This document shows positions 36,109 to 44,641 of a DNA stretch of 64,000 nucleotides, in pieces (position 1 is the stretch's first letter; each line of letters starts with the position of its first letter). The notes under the pieces are model-generated. The model did not search any database, was not told the origin of the DNA, and worked only from the letters and a program-made list of their open reading frames with translations. The position numbers and the translations under genes were made by a program. The stretch covers positions 310,001-374,000 of the forward strand of contig NZ_BDAM01000010.1 in the NCBI RefSeq assembly GCF_001895045.1, in the 5' to 3' direction. Origin of the DNA: Rhodococcus coprophilus NBRC 100603. Its GTDB lineage: Bacteria; Actinomycetota; Actinomycetes; Mycobacteriales; Mycobacteriaceae.

Positions 36109-37221
36109 GTGACCGGAACGCACCTGGCTCGTCTCACCGTCACCGTGCTGGCGGTAACCCTCGCGGCGTGCGCGTCGCCGTCGACTCCTGCGGCCGAGGA
36201 GGAACCCACCCGGCCGGCGTCCACGACCGCCGGTTCTCCGGCCTCCGAAGCAGGCGTCCCGCGTGTCACGGGCACAGTCGCATCCGGGCTCGGAACCCCG
36301 TGGGGCATCACGTTCCTGCCCGGCGGTTCCGCTCTCGTCACCGAACGTGATTCGGGCCGTGTCCTCGATATCGGCTCCGATGGCACGATTCGCGAGGTGG
36401 GTCGCATCGACGACGTGGTCGCGGAGGGCGAATCCGGCCTTCTCGGTATCGCTGTCTCCCCGGCCTTCGAAACCGACAGCCTCGTCTTCCTGTACGTCAC
36501 GACGAACGACGACAACCGGATCCTGCGCGCCGTCTACGACGGCGAGGGACTGTCCGAGCCGACGGTGATTCTCGACGGCATCCCCGCCGCGCGGATCCAC
36601 GACGGTGGCAGGCTCGCCTTCGGTCCCGACGGCATGTTGTATGCGGCGACTGGCGAGGCGGGCGACGCCGAACTCGCCCAGGATCCGGTGTCTCTCGGCG
36701 GCAAGATCCTCAGGATCACGCCCGACGGTGCGCCGGCCCCGGGCAACCCGGATCCGGCGTCGCCGATCTACTCGCTCGGGCACCGCAACGTGCAGGGCCT
36801 CGCCTTCGACGAAGAAAACCGGCTGTGGGCATCGGAATTCGGCCAAAACGATGTCGACGAACTCAATCTCGTGACGCCGGGGACGAATTACGGCTGGCCC
36901 GAGGTGGAAGGCATCGGAGGCGCTCCGGAGTTCGCCGACCCGATCACCACCTGGCCGGTGTCGGAGGCATCACCGTCGGGGCTCGCGTTCGCGGACGGGC
37001 GACTGTGGATGGCCGCCCTCCGCGGAGAACGTCTGTGGAGCATCGAGGTCGCGGCCGACGGCACTGCATCCGCACGGGAATTCTTCGTCGGCGAGTACGG
37101 ACGGCTGCGAACCGTCGCCGCCGCACCGGACGGTTCGCTGTGGCTCACCACATCGAACCGGGACGGTCGTGGACAACCGGGCGACGACGACGATCGCATC
37201 CTGCGAGTCGAAATTTCCTGA
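36109..37221 (+). CDS. PQQ-dependent sugar dehydrogenase-like lipoprotein
   Basis: A 370-residue secreted beta-propeller. The signal peptide ends in the lipobox VTLAAC, followed by a Thr/Pro/Ala-rich linker. The propeller has the aldose-dehydrogenase signatures GTPWGITFLPGG, ESGLLGIAVSP, GRLAFGPDGMLYAATGEAGD, GKILRITPDG, YSLGHRNVQGLAFD and GTNYGWPE. Such enzymes oxidise sugars with PQQ outside the membrane. The GTG at 36109 has GAGAGGA eight bases upstream, while the ATG at 36100 touches that site. The gene converges with the MaoC gene only five bases away. Confidence 0.87.
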   Translation: MTGTHLARLTVTVLAVTLAACASPSTPAAEEEPTRPASTTAGSPASEAGVPRVTGTVASGLGTPWGITFLPGGSALVTERDSGRVLDIGSDGTIREVGRIDDVVAEGESGLLGIAVSPAFETDSLVFLYVTTNDDNRILRAVYDGEGLSEPTVILDGIPAARIHDGGRLAFGPDGMLYAATGEAGDAELAQDPVSLGGKILRITPDGAPAPGNPDPASPIYSLGHRNVQGLAFDEENRLWASEFGQNDVDELNLVTPGTNYGWPEVEGIGGAPEFADPITTWPVSEASPSGLAFADGRLWMAALRGERLWSIEVAADGTASAREFFVGEYGRLRTVAAAPDGSLWLTTSNRDGRGQPGDDDDRILRVEIS

Positions 37222-37226
37222 CCAGA

Positions 37227-37679
37227 TCAGGGAACGAGTACGACGACCGTCTCGGCGACGAGGGCGGGCTTGGCCGAGCCCTCCACCTCGACGGTGTAGG
37301 CCACCACCACGTTCGCGCCCTTCGCCGTACGTTCGAACGACTTGAATTCGGCGCCCGCCCGGATCCTGGAACCGACGGGCACCGGCGCCGGGAAACGCAC
37401 CTTGTTCGCCCCGTAGTTGACCTTCATGGTCACGCCCTCGAGCGAGAAGATCTGCGCGCCGAGGACCGGCAGCAGCGACAATGTGAGGTAGCCGTGCGCG
37501 ATCGTCGTGCCGTACGGCCCGTCCTTCGCCCTCTCGGGGTCGACGTGGATCCATTGGTGGTCGCCGGTGGCGTCGGCGAACAGGTTCACGCGCTCCTGCG
37601 TGATGTCCATCCACTCACTGCGCCCGAGGTCGTCCCCGACCGCCTTCTCGACTTCGTCGATTCCGTTGAAAACTCGCAT
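37227..37679 (-). CDS. MaoC family dehydratase (R-specific enoyl-CoA hydratase-like)
   Basis: A 150-residue hot-dog protein with FADATGDHQWIHVDPERA (Asp/His catalytic motif, about residues 35-52) and TTIAHGYLTLSLLP, near the NodN/R-hydratase type. It hydrates enoyl-CoA to (3R)-hydroxyacyl-CoA or the reverse. It is transcribed after the GntR and acyl-CoA dehydrogenase genes with short gaps (31 and 23 bp), so it is likely the third gene of that operon. Confidence 0.9.
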   Translation of the reverse strand: MRVFNGIDEVEKAVGDDLGRSEWMDITQERVNLFADATGDHQWIHVDPERAKDGPYGTTIAHGYLTLSLLPVLGAQIFSLEGVTMKVNYGANKVRFPAPVPVGSRIRAGAEFKSFERTAKGANVVVAYTVEVEGSAKPALVAETVVVLVP

Positions 37680-37710
37680 TGCTGCTCCTGTTTCGGGTTG
37701 TGGCGGGGAG

Positions 37711-38457
37711 TCAGTGCCCGGTCCGCCTGAGAGTGACGCGGTACGTGTAGTGCTCCGGCAGAAAGTAACTCACCGACAACTCGACGGGTAGCCCTTCGCC
37801 GTTCGAGTACAGGCGATCCACCCGTAGCAGCGGATGCCCGACCGCACAGTTCAACTCGGAAGCGACCTGCTCGGATGCGGGAGCCACGGTGATCGACTGT
37901 GCGGCTTCGGTGATGGGCGTGTCGAGATGTGGTTCGAGCAGACCGATCACCGTGCTGCCGCTCGACGCGCCGGCCTGCAGCTCGGGCGCCTCGATTACGT
38001 GCGCCGCTATCTCGTACGGGAGATAGATGGTGGTGAGCACGAACGGGGTGGACCCGTGTAGTCGCCGCAGGACCACCGAGTACAGAAGGTCGGTGTCGAG
38101 GCGTAACCGACTGGCTGCGTCGATGTGGGCGCCCCTGCGCAGCGGGGTCACGATCTGCATGAGGGTGTCGGCCGACAACGCGAGCAGATCCTCGATCGAC
38201 CCCAGCCGCCGTCGATAACGCCGGTTCGACTCGTTCGCGAACGTCCCGCGCCCCGGGACGCGGTAGACGAGGTCGTCCGCCACGAGGTCCTGGAACGCAC
38301 GGCGGACGGTCTGCCTGCTCACCCCGTGTTGCCGGGCGAGTTCCGCTTCGGTGGGCAGGCGCGTTCCGTTGCTGTACCGGCCGGCCTCCACCGCCGTCCG
38401 CAACTGACGAGCAAGCTGCGCGTACGCAGGTTCCGACTCTCCCGCCTTGTTGTCCAT
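37711..38457 (-). CDS. GntR-family regulator with UTRA domain (HutC type)
   Basis: A 248-residue regulator with an N-terminal winged helix (YAQLARQLRTAVEAGRYSNGTRLPTEAELARQHGVSRQTVRRAFQDL region, about 10-70) and a C-terminal chorismate-lyase-fold UTRA ligand domain (LSADTLMQIVTPLRRG onward). It lies between acyl-CoA dehydrogenase and MaoC genes in one operon and may bind a CoA ester or free acid intermediate. Confidence 0.92.
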   Translation of the reverse strand: MDNKAGESEPAYAQLARQLRTAVEAGRYSNGTRLPTEAELARQHGVSRQTVRRAFQDLVADDLVYRVPGRGTFANESNRRYRRRLGSIEDLLALSADTLMQIVTPLRRGAHIDAASRLRLDTDLLYSVVLRRLHGSTPFVLTTIYLPYEIAAHVIEAPELQAGASSGSTVIGLLEPHLDTPITEAAQSITVAPASEQVASELNCAVGHPLLRVDRLYSNGEGLPVELSVSYFLPEHYTYRVTLRRTGH

Positions 38458-38480
38458 GCCGACAATCCCGTTGCTGCCGC

Positions 38481-39632
38481 TCAGATTCCGCCGCGGCTGA
38501 CGAGTTGGCTCGCTATCACGTTGCGCTGGATCTCGTTGGTGCCCTCACCGACGATCATGAGCGGCGCATCGCGGAAGTACCGCTCGACGTCGTACTCGGT
38601 CGAGTACCCGTATCCACCGTGGATCCGTACCGCGTTCAGAGCGATTTCCATCGCGATCTCCGAGCAGTACAGCTTCGCCATGCCCGCTTCCATATCGCAC
38701 CGCTCACCGCTGTCGAACTTCTCCGCCGCGTACCGCGTCAGCTGACGTGCCGCGGTGAGCTTGGTGGCCATGTCCGCAAGGTAGTTGCCGATCGACTGGT
38801 GCTTCCAGATCGGCTTGCCGAAACTCTCGCGTTGCTGCGCGTAGGCCAGCGAATCCTCGAGCGCCGCGGCGGCGACACCGAGCGCGCGGGAGGCGACTTG
38901 CAGTCGCCCCGTTTCGAGGCCCTTCATCATGTGCCCGAAGCCCTTGCCCGGTTCACCGCCGAGGATCGCCGCTGCCGGAATCCGGTAGTTGTCGAAGCTC
39001 AGTTCGCACGACTCGACGCCCTTGTAACCGAGTTTGGGGAGATCACGCGAAACCGTCAGTCCCGGACCGTGTTCGACGAGAACGACGGAAATGCCTTTGT
39101 GCCGCGGCGTGGCCTGCGGGTCGGTCTTGCACAGCAGTGCGATCAGCCCGGCGCGGCGCGCGTTGGTGATCCACGTCTTCGCGCCGTTGATCACCAGGTC
39201 GGCGCCGTCGCGCTTGGCGTTGGTGGTCATGGCCTGCAGGTCGGAACCGCCGCCGGGTTCGGTGAGCGCCATCGTCGCGCGGATCTCGCCGGTGGCGAGC
39301 TTGGGCAGGTACTTCTGCTTCTGCTCCTCCGTGCCGTACAGGGCGAGAAGCTTGGCGACGACGGTATGTCCGCCCATCGCGCCCGCCAGGGACATCCAGC
39401 CCCTGGACAATTCCTCTGTGACCTGCACGTAGCAAGGCATCGACACCGGTGACCCGCCGTACTCCTCCGGCACTGCGAGACCGTAGATGCCGATCTGCTT
39501 CATCTGCTCGATCCAGCGCTCCGGGTACTCGTCCGCGTGCTCGACTTGCTGCACGGTGGGTTTGACCTCGCGGTCGACGAAGTCGCGGACCGTCTTGACC
39601 AGGAAAGCCTCTTCGTCGTTCTGGGTGCTCAC
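38481..39632 (-). CDS. Acyl-CoA dehydrogenase
   Basis: A 383-residue acyl-CoA dehydrogenase. It has the flavin/substrate motif MALTEPGGGSDLQAM, NGAKTWITNA, and the catalytic Glu in GEGTNEIQRNVIA at the medium-chain dehydrogenase position. The GTG at 39632 has GAAGGA five bases upstream; the frame extends 28 codons further without similarity. It is first in the operon with the GntR and MaoC genes and divergent from a double hot-dog gene, sharing a 226-bp control region. Confidence 0.93.
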   Translation of the reverse strand: MSTQNDEEAFLVKTVRDFVDREVKPTVQQVEHADEYPERWIEQMKQIGIYGLAVPEEYGGSPVSMPCYVQVTEELSRGWMSLAGAMGGHTVVAKLLALYGTEEQKQKYLPKLATGEIRATMALTEPGGGSDLQAMTTNAKRDGADLVINGAKTWITNARRAGLIALLCKTDPQATPRHKGISVVLVEHGPGLTVSRDLPKLGYKGVESCELSFDNYRIPAAAILGGEPGKGFGHMMKGLETGRLQVASRALGVAAAALEDSLAYAQQRESFGKPIWKHQSIGNYLADMATKLTAARQLTRYAAEKFDSGERCDMEAGMAKLYCSEIAMEIALNAVRIHGGYGYSTEYDVERYFRDAPLMIVGEGTNEIQRNVIASQLVSRGGI

Positions 39633-39677
39633 GCGGATCCTTCGATCGGTTTCGGGTACGGAACCCCGACCAGACTT

Positions 39678-39816
39678 TGTACGGCCATTTTGTGGAGCCC
39701 CCGCAACGGTTGTCAATGGCCGAAGTGCCGAACCTGCCGAGGATTCCAGAGTTTTCGGCGATGCGACCCACTACATCTGCCTATAAGGCTGGCGCAGAAC
39801 TCCACATTGGCCGTAC
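39678..39816. promoter_or_regulatory. Inverted pair of TGTACGGCCA motifs in a divergent promoter
   Basis: TGTACGGCCA at 39678-39687 recurs as its exact reverse complement TGGCCGTACA at 39807-39816, 46 bp and 43 bp from the two divergent starts. A third partial copy (AATGGCCG, 39715-39722) pairs with CGGCCATT at 39682-39689. The mirror arrangement suggests one regulator, perhaps the GntR protein, acting on both promoters. Confidence 0.45.
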
Positions 39817-39858
39817 ATTCACGGTTCCTCGCACGTTGCCGAAGATCGGAGCGCCGGC

Positions 39859-40860
39859 ATGACCACCACCCCCGTCGACGTCGGCGGACCGTACTTCGAC
39901 GATCTGTTCGTCGGTCAGGTCTTCGACGCGGCACCCGCCGTCACCCTCACCGACGGGCTGGCGGCCACCCACCAGTCCATCCTCGGCGACCGGTTCCGCC
40001 TCCCCCTCGACCGGCACCTGTCGGTCGCGGTCGCGGGAGGCGCTCTCGCGCACGCCGGACTGGTCACCGACATCGCGATCGGGCAGTCCACACTGGTGAC
40101 GCACCATGTCAAGGCCAACCTCTTCTACCGCGGTCTCCGTTTCCACCGCTTCCCGTTCATCGGCGACACCCTCTACACGACCACCGAAGTCGTGGGTCTG
40201 AAGGAGAACTCGGCCAAATCGGGTCGTAAGCCCACAGGCCTGGCAGCGCTCCGCATCAGTACAGTCGATCAGGACGATGAGACCGTGCTCGACTTCTACC
40301 GTTGCGCGATGCTGCCGCTGAGCGAGAACCCCGATCCGCACAGGACAGTCCATGCCGGTGACCTGTCCGCCATCGGGCCGCAGGACAGCCGGACATGGTC
40401 CGCCCCGGACAACTGGGATCTCGCGCTGTATCGCACCCGCGTACCCGGTGCTCATTTCGATCCGGCACTCGCCGGCACCGTGCTGCGATCGAGCGGGGAC
40501 GTCGTGTCGTGTGCGCCCGAACTTGCACGGCTGACCCTCAACATCGCCGCGACGCACCACGACGAACGCGTCGGCGAGGCGGGGCGTCTGGTGTACGGCG
40601 GGCACACGATCGGGCTGGCACTGGCTCAGGCGTCGCGGGCGTTACCCAATCTGGTCACCGTGCTCGGCTGGCAGTCGTGCGATCACACCGGTCCGGTGCA
40701 CGAGGGAGACACCCTGACCAGCGACCTCCATGTCGAGTCCGCCGAACCGCTCCCGCAGGGTGGCGGTGTGCTCACGTTGCGTTCCTCGGTGTCCGCCCAT
40801 CGCGGGGACGGCGCGCCGTCACCGGTGCTGGACTGGCGTTTCACGGTGCTGGCAGCCTGA
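39859..40860 (+). CDS. Double hot-dog MaoC-type acyl-CoA hydratase-like protein
   Basis: A 333-residue protein with two hot-dog units. The first (residues 10-150) has VTLTDGLAATHQSILGDRFRLPLD and the second (about 175-330) has LTLNIAATHHDERVGEAGRLVYGGHTIGL, which resembles the hydratase motif of itaconyl-CoA/mesaconyl-CoA hydratases. It probably hydrates or dehydrates a CoA thioester in the pathway encoded around it. It diverges from the acyl-CoA dehydrogenase and converges with the crotonase gene four bases away. Confidence 0.82.
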   Translation: MTTTPVDVGGPYFDDLFVGQVFDAAPAVTLTDGLAATHQSILGDRFRLPLDRHLSVAVAGGALAHAGLVTDIAIGQSTLVTHHVKANLFYRGLRFHRFPFIGDTLYTTTEVVGLKENSAKSGRKPTGLAALRISTVDQDDETVLDFYRCAMLPLSENPDPHRTVHAGDLSAIGPQDSRTWSAPDNWDLALYRTRVPGAHFDPALAGTVLRSSGDVVSCAPELARLTLNIAATHHDERVGEAGRLVYGGHTIGLALAQASRALPNLVTVLGWQSCDHTGPVHEGDTLTSDLHVESAEPLPQGGGVLTLRSSVSAHRGDGAPSPVLDWRFTVLAA

Positions 40861-40864
40861 GCCG

Positions 40865-41950
40865 TCAGCCCGTCCGCTGGGGCCCGGTGGCGCGGATCTC
40901 GTCCACCAGACCCCAGTCGAGGGCGCGCTCGACGCCCAGCGGCGCGGCGGTGACGAACAGATGCATCGCCCGCCACCGCCCGATCCGGCGCGGAATACTC
41001 ACGGTGCCACCGGCACCCGGAATCAGCCCCATCGACACCTCGGGAAGCCGGAAGATCGTGTCCGGTCGGGCGACCACCCTGCCTGCGAACGCGGGAATCT
41101 CGATGCCTGCGCCCACGCAGTGACCGTGCAATCGCACTTCGAGGCGGTCGGCGAGACGCGCGACAAGACGTCCCGCTCCCCCACGCGTGCGGATCAGATG
41201 TGCAGTCGCTGTATCGGGGGTGCGCCCGAATTCGTCGAGGTCACCACCCGCGCAGAACGACGGGCCCGCACCGTCCAGGACGATGTGGTTGAGGCTCTCG
41301 TCGAGAAGCGCCAGTTGCAGCGCCTCGACCAGCGCATCACGCAACTGTGTGCCGTAGGCATTGCGACGTTCGGGGCGGTTGAGCGTCACGTGCAGGGCAT
41401 CGCCGTCGCGCGCGAGGAGCACCGGGTCCTCACCGGCCGGGGGCGGCAAGGGGCGTGGTCCGCGATCCGCGAGCCACCGCGCGAATTCCGGTCCTCCTTG
41501 GAGCGTCGAGTAGCCCAGCGATTCGACGTCGATCGCCTCCGCCACCGCGAGTGTTTCCGTCGCACGCAGCACGTGCCGGACCGTCAGGGACGCGAGCGGG
41601 TTCCGGGTCACCGCCGCGAGGAAGGTCGCAACTTCCGCATCGGGGTCCGGCGATCCGACCGTGGTCTTCGCCTGCGGGTCGGGGCTCGCGTAGGTCACGT
41701 CGAGGGCTTCGAGCAGCGGGCCGAAGGTGTCGGCGCTGTCGTGGATCGGTCTCGTCGCCAGGCCGACCAGCACACGATCGGACAGGATGGCCCTGTGCAC
41801 CGCCCGCGCAAGGATCGCCCCGGGGGTGTCGTCGAGGCGGACGATCATGACCGGCTTGTCGACCGCGCCGTCCCCGTCGACGAGCGGTGTGTCCGCTGCT
41901 CCGTCGGCGAGGTCCGCAGGGGAAATCGTCACGGCGTGTGCCGTATCCAT
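40865..41950 (-). CDS. Enoyl-CoA hydratase/isomerase family protein with extended N-terminus
   Basis: A 361-residue protein in which the crotonase domain occupies about residues 175-345. Motifs: HVTLNRPERRNAYG, FCAGGDLDEFG (oxyanion hole), HCVGAGIEIPAFAG and LPEVSMGLIPGAGGT, with both Glu positions of the classical hydratase kept. The first 170 residues are unusual. They include ILARAVHRAILSDRVLVGLATRPI and LGYSTLQGGPEFARWL and look like a separate domain, perhaps a decayed second crotonase half. ATG 41950 is chosen over upstream frames that run across the divergent CoA-transferase gene. Confidence 0.85.
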   Translation of the reverse strand: MDTAHAVTISPADLADGAADTPLVDGDGAVDKPVMIVRLDDTPGAILARAVHRAILSDRVLVGLATRPIHDSADTFGPLLEALDVTYASPDPQAKTTVGSPDPDAEVATFLAAVTRNPLASLTVRHVLRATETLAVAEAIDVESLGYSTLQGGPEFARWLADRGPRPLPPPAGEDPVLLARDGDALHVTLNRPERRNAYGTQLRDALVEALQLALLDESLNHIVLDGAGPSFCAGGDLDEFGRTPDTATAHLIRTRGGAGRLVARLADRLEVRLHGHCVGAGIEIPAFAGRVVARPDTIFRLPEVSMGLIPGAGGTVSIPRRIGRWRAMHLFVTAAPLGVERALDWGLVDEIRATGPQRTG

Positions 41951-42007
41951 ATGCTCTGCCCTCGCGCTCTTCGCCTGCTCCGTCCGCAGGAATGTAGCAT
42001 CACGCAC

Positions 42008-43231
42008 ATGTCCCCCTGTCGCACCGACGACCCGGCCCGCGACTGGGCGGAGAGCGGAATAGCCTCTCTGACGGGCAGACTCGACGGACCACCTCTCGTT
42101 CCGCCGGGTCGCGCAGCGACCAGGGCCCGGGAACTCGGAGCATGGATCGCAGCCGCCACCGACGATGCCGTACGGCTCGACGGCGCCGCCCTGCTGTCCG
42201 AGCGCGCCGCCTTCACGGGAGCGCACCGCGCCGGCACCACATCCGTGGGGGGAGCGTGCCGATTGCTTCCCACCACCGACGGATGGGCAGCGGTGTCGTG
42301 CGCGCGCCCCGACGATCCTCTGCTGCTCGGTGCGCTCGTCGGCTCCGACGTCGGTAACGATCCGTGGCCCGCTGTGACGACCTGGCTCGCCGAGCACTCA
42401 GGCGCCGAACTCGCTGAGCGCGCCGAACTCCTCGGTGTCGCGGCCGGGCCGGTCGCGTCACCGGCAGGCACCCCACCCCAACCTCTCGAGCCCCGATCGG
42501 TCCGTGGTCTGCTCGTCGTCGACTTCAGTGCCCTGTGGGCCGGACCCCTGTGCGCGCATCTACTCGGACTGGCCGGTGCCCGCGTGGTGAAGGTCGAGAC
42601 TCCGAGCCGGCCGGACGGAGCACGACGCGGCAACGCCGAGTTCTATCGCCTCCTGCACGGCGGACACGAATCCGTAGTACTCGACCCCGCGGACGACAGG
42701 CAACGCCGAGAAATGGCCGCACTCGTCGACGCAGCGGACATCGTGATCGAAGCGTCGCGACCGCGTGCCCTCATCGGTTTCGGCCTCGACGCCGGACGGG
42801 TGGTCGCCCGCGGCGGCACCTGGGTGTCGATCACCGCCCACGGCCGCGAGTCGATGCGGATCGGGTTCGGCGACGACGTCGCCGCCGGCGCCGGGTTGAT
42901 CGCCCACGACGCGCGCGGTCCCGTCTTCGTCGGTGACGCGCTCGCCGACCCTCTCACCGGGCTCACCGCAGCAGCACTTTCCTTGTCTGCACCGGCCGAC
43001 GGGTCCGGCGTGCTGTGGGACGTGTCGATGTCCGCAGTCGTCGCCGCGACCCTCGAGGCGGCGGGTGCGCCGGTGCCCCAGGCATATCGACGCGGCGACT
43101 CGTGGTGGGTGCAGACTTCCTCGGCCACCGTGGAGATCGCCGCACCGCGACCGCGCGTACCCCAGGGCGATGCGGCCCCGACCGGGCGCGACACCGCAAA
43201 GGTTCTGGCGGAGCTGGGAATCCGGTCGTGA
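42008..43231 (+). CDS. Class III CoA-transferase (CaiB/BaiF family)
   Basis: A 407-residue family III CoA-transferase. The core begins at about residue 165 (RGLLVVDFSALWAGPLCAHLLGLAGARVVKVETPSRPDGAR), and the putative catalytic Asp lies in DALADPLTGLTAAAL, the region equivalent to Asp169 of formyl-CoA transferase. The N-terminal 160 residues are not typical of the start of the family and look like a permuted or partial first domain. The frame is open far upstream but opposes the crotonase gene, so ATG 42008 is chosen. Its stop overlaps the next start (GTGA). Confidence 0.82.
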   Translation: MSPCRTDDPARDWAESGIASLTGRLDGPPLVPPGRAATRARELGAWIAAATDDAVRLDGAALLSERAAFTGAHRAGTTSVGGACRLLPTTDGWAAVSCARPDDPLLLGALVGSDVGNDPWPAVTTWLAEHSGAELAERAELLGVAAGPVASPAGTPPQPLEPRSVRGLLVVDFSALWAGPLCAHLLGLAGARVVKVETPSRPDGARRGNAEFYRLLHGGHESVVLDPADDRQRREMAALVDAADIVIEASRPRALIGFGLDAGRVVARGGTWVSITAHGRESMRIGFGDDVAAGAGLIAHDARGPVFVGDALADPLTGLTAAALSLSAPADGSGVLWDVSMSAVVAATLEAAGAPVPQAYRRGDSWWVQTSSATVEIAAPRPRVPQGDAAPTGRDTAKVLAELGIRS

Positions 43232-44619
43232 CGCAACTGGTGTTGTGCGATGTCGAAGTCGACGGTGTTCCCGGTTCGACGGTGGAGATCCGGGACGGGT
43301 CGATCGCCGAGGTAGGGGTCGGGCTGAAACCGGCGAGTGACGCGGCCGTGATCGACGGACGTGGAGGTGCACTGGTACCGGGGCTGCACGACCACCACAT
43401 CCATCTGCACGCGACTGCCGCCGAACGGTTGTCGGTCCGGTGTGGGCCACCGCAGGTCCGCACCGCCGACGAACTCGCGGAGGCACTGAGATCCGCTTCG
43501 GGAGACTCGATTCGCGGCGTCGGGTACTTCGAATCCGTTGCGGGAATGCTCGACTCGCAACTCCTCGACCGGCTCCACGCCGAACGGCCGGTGCGCGTTC
43601 AGCATCGCAGCGGTGCACTGTGGGTGCTGAACTCCGCTGCTGCGGCGCAAGCGCATCTCGACACGGCCGACCATCCCGGTGTCGAACGAGACGACGACGG
43701 GCGCCCGACGGGGCGGGTGTGGCGCGCCGACACCTGGCTGCGAGACCGGCTGCCCGCTACGGCGCCGCCGACGCTCGATGAGGTCGGTGCAGAACTCGCC
43801 CGGTACGGGGTCACCGGGCTCACCGACGCCACACCGGATCTGTCGCCGAGCTCGCTCACCGCCCTCGTCGACGCACACACCGGCGGTGCTGTCCCCCAGC
43901 GTCTGCACCTGCTGGGTGCGCCGCCGGACTTCGTCTCCCCCGAGAACACGATCACCTCAGGACCTTTCAAGATCGTGCTCGCCGACTCCGGACTACCCGA
44001 CCTCGACGGTCTCGCGGAGAAGATCGCACAGATGCACGCGGAGGGTCGCGCGGTCGCTGTGCACTGCGTCAGCCGGGAGGCGTTCGCACTCCTCGTGGCC
44101 GTGTTCACCGAGGTGGGCGCCCATCCCGGCGACCGCCTCGAGCACGGTGCCCTCATCCCCGCCGACTCGATCGACGACCTGCTCCGACTCGGTCTGCGCG
44201 TCGTGACCCAGCCCGGTTTCATCGCCGACCGCGGCGACAGCTATCTGCGAGATGTCGATCCACGGGACATCGACGACCTGTACCGCTGCCGCAGCCTGGT
44301 CGACGCGGGAGTTCCCCTCGCGCTGTCGAGCGATGCTCCCTACGGTCCGATGGACCCGTGGCAGATCATCGCCGCCGCGACGACACGGCGCGCGGGTTCG
44401 GGTGCGGTCGTCGGCCCGGCCGAGAGGCTCGATCCGCTCCGGGCGCTCGCCGGGTTACTGTCACCGGCGAACGATCCGGGTGGGCCGCCGAGAGCGATCC
44501 GGCCCGGTGAGCCCGCGGACCTGGTGTTGCTGGACGCCCCGCTCGCCGAGGTACTCGAGGCACCGTCGTCGTCCGCGGTGCGCACGACCGTCATCGGGGG
44601 CCGGATCGTCCACGGATGA
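43228..44619 (+). CDS. YtcJ-like amidohydrolase
   Basis: A 463-residue amidohydrolase (amidohydrolase_3 type). Features are VPGLHDHHIHLHATAAE (HxH metal motif, about residues 52-60), VAVHCVSREAF, RLEHGALIP, and LALSSDAPYGPMDPW with the final Asp, then a C-terminal beta domain ending IRPGEPADLVLLDAPL. The metal ligands all appear present. The GTG start overlaps the CoA-transferase stop by four bases, so the two are co-translated. The family acts on amides or cyclic ureas; coupling to a CoA-transferase suggests release of a carboxylic acid that is then activated. Confidence 0.85.
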   Translation: MTQLVLCDVEVDGVPGSTVEIRDGSIAEVGVGLKPASDAAVIDGRGGALVPGLHDHHIHLHATAAERLSVRCGPPQVRTADELAEALRSASGDSIRGVGYFESVAGMLDSQLLDRLHAERPVRVQHRSGALWVLNSAAAAQAHLDTADHPGVERDDDGRPTGRVWRADTWLRDRLPATAPPTLDEVGAELARYGVTGLTDATPDLSPSSLTALVDAHTGGAVPQRLHLLGAPPDFVSPENTITSGPFKIVLADSGLPDLDGLAEKIAQMHAEGRAVAVHCVSREAFALLVAVFTEVGAHPGDRLEHGALIPADSIDDLLRLGLRVVTQPGFIADRGDSYLRDVDPRDIDDLYRCRSLVDAGVPLALSSDAPYGPMDPWQIIAAATTRRAGSGAVVGPAERLDPLRALAGLLSPANDPGGPPRAIRPGEPADLVLLDAPLAEVLEAPSSSAVRTTVIGGRIVHG

Positions 44620-44641
44620 TGCCGGTGGCACCGGAAGGCGG

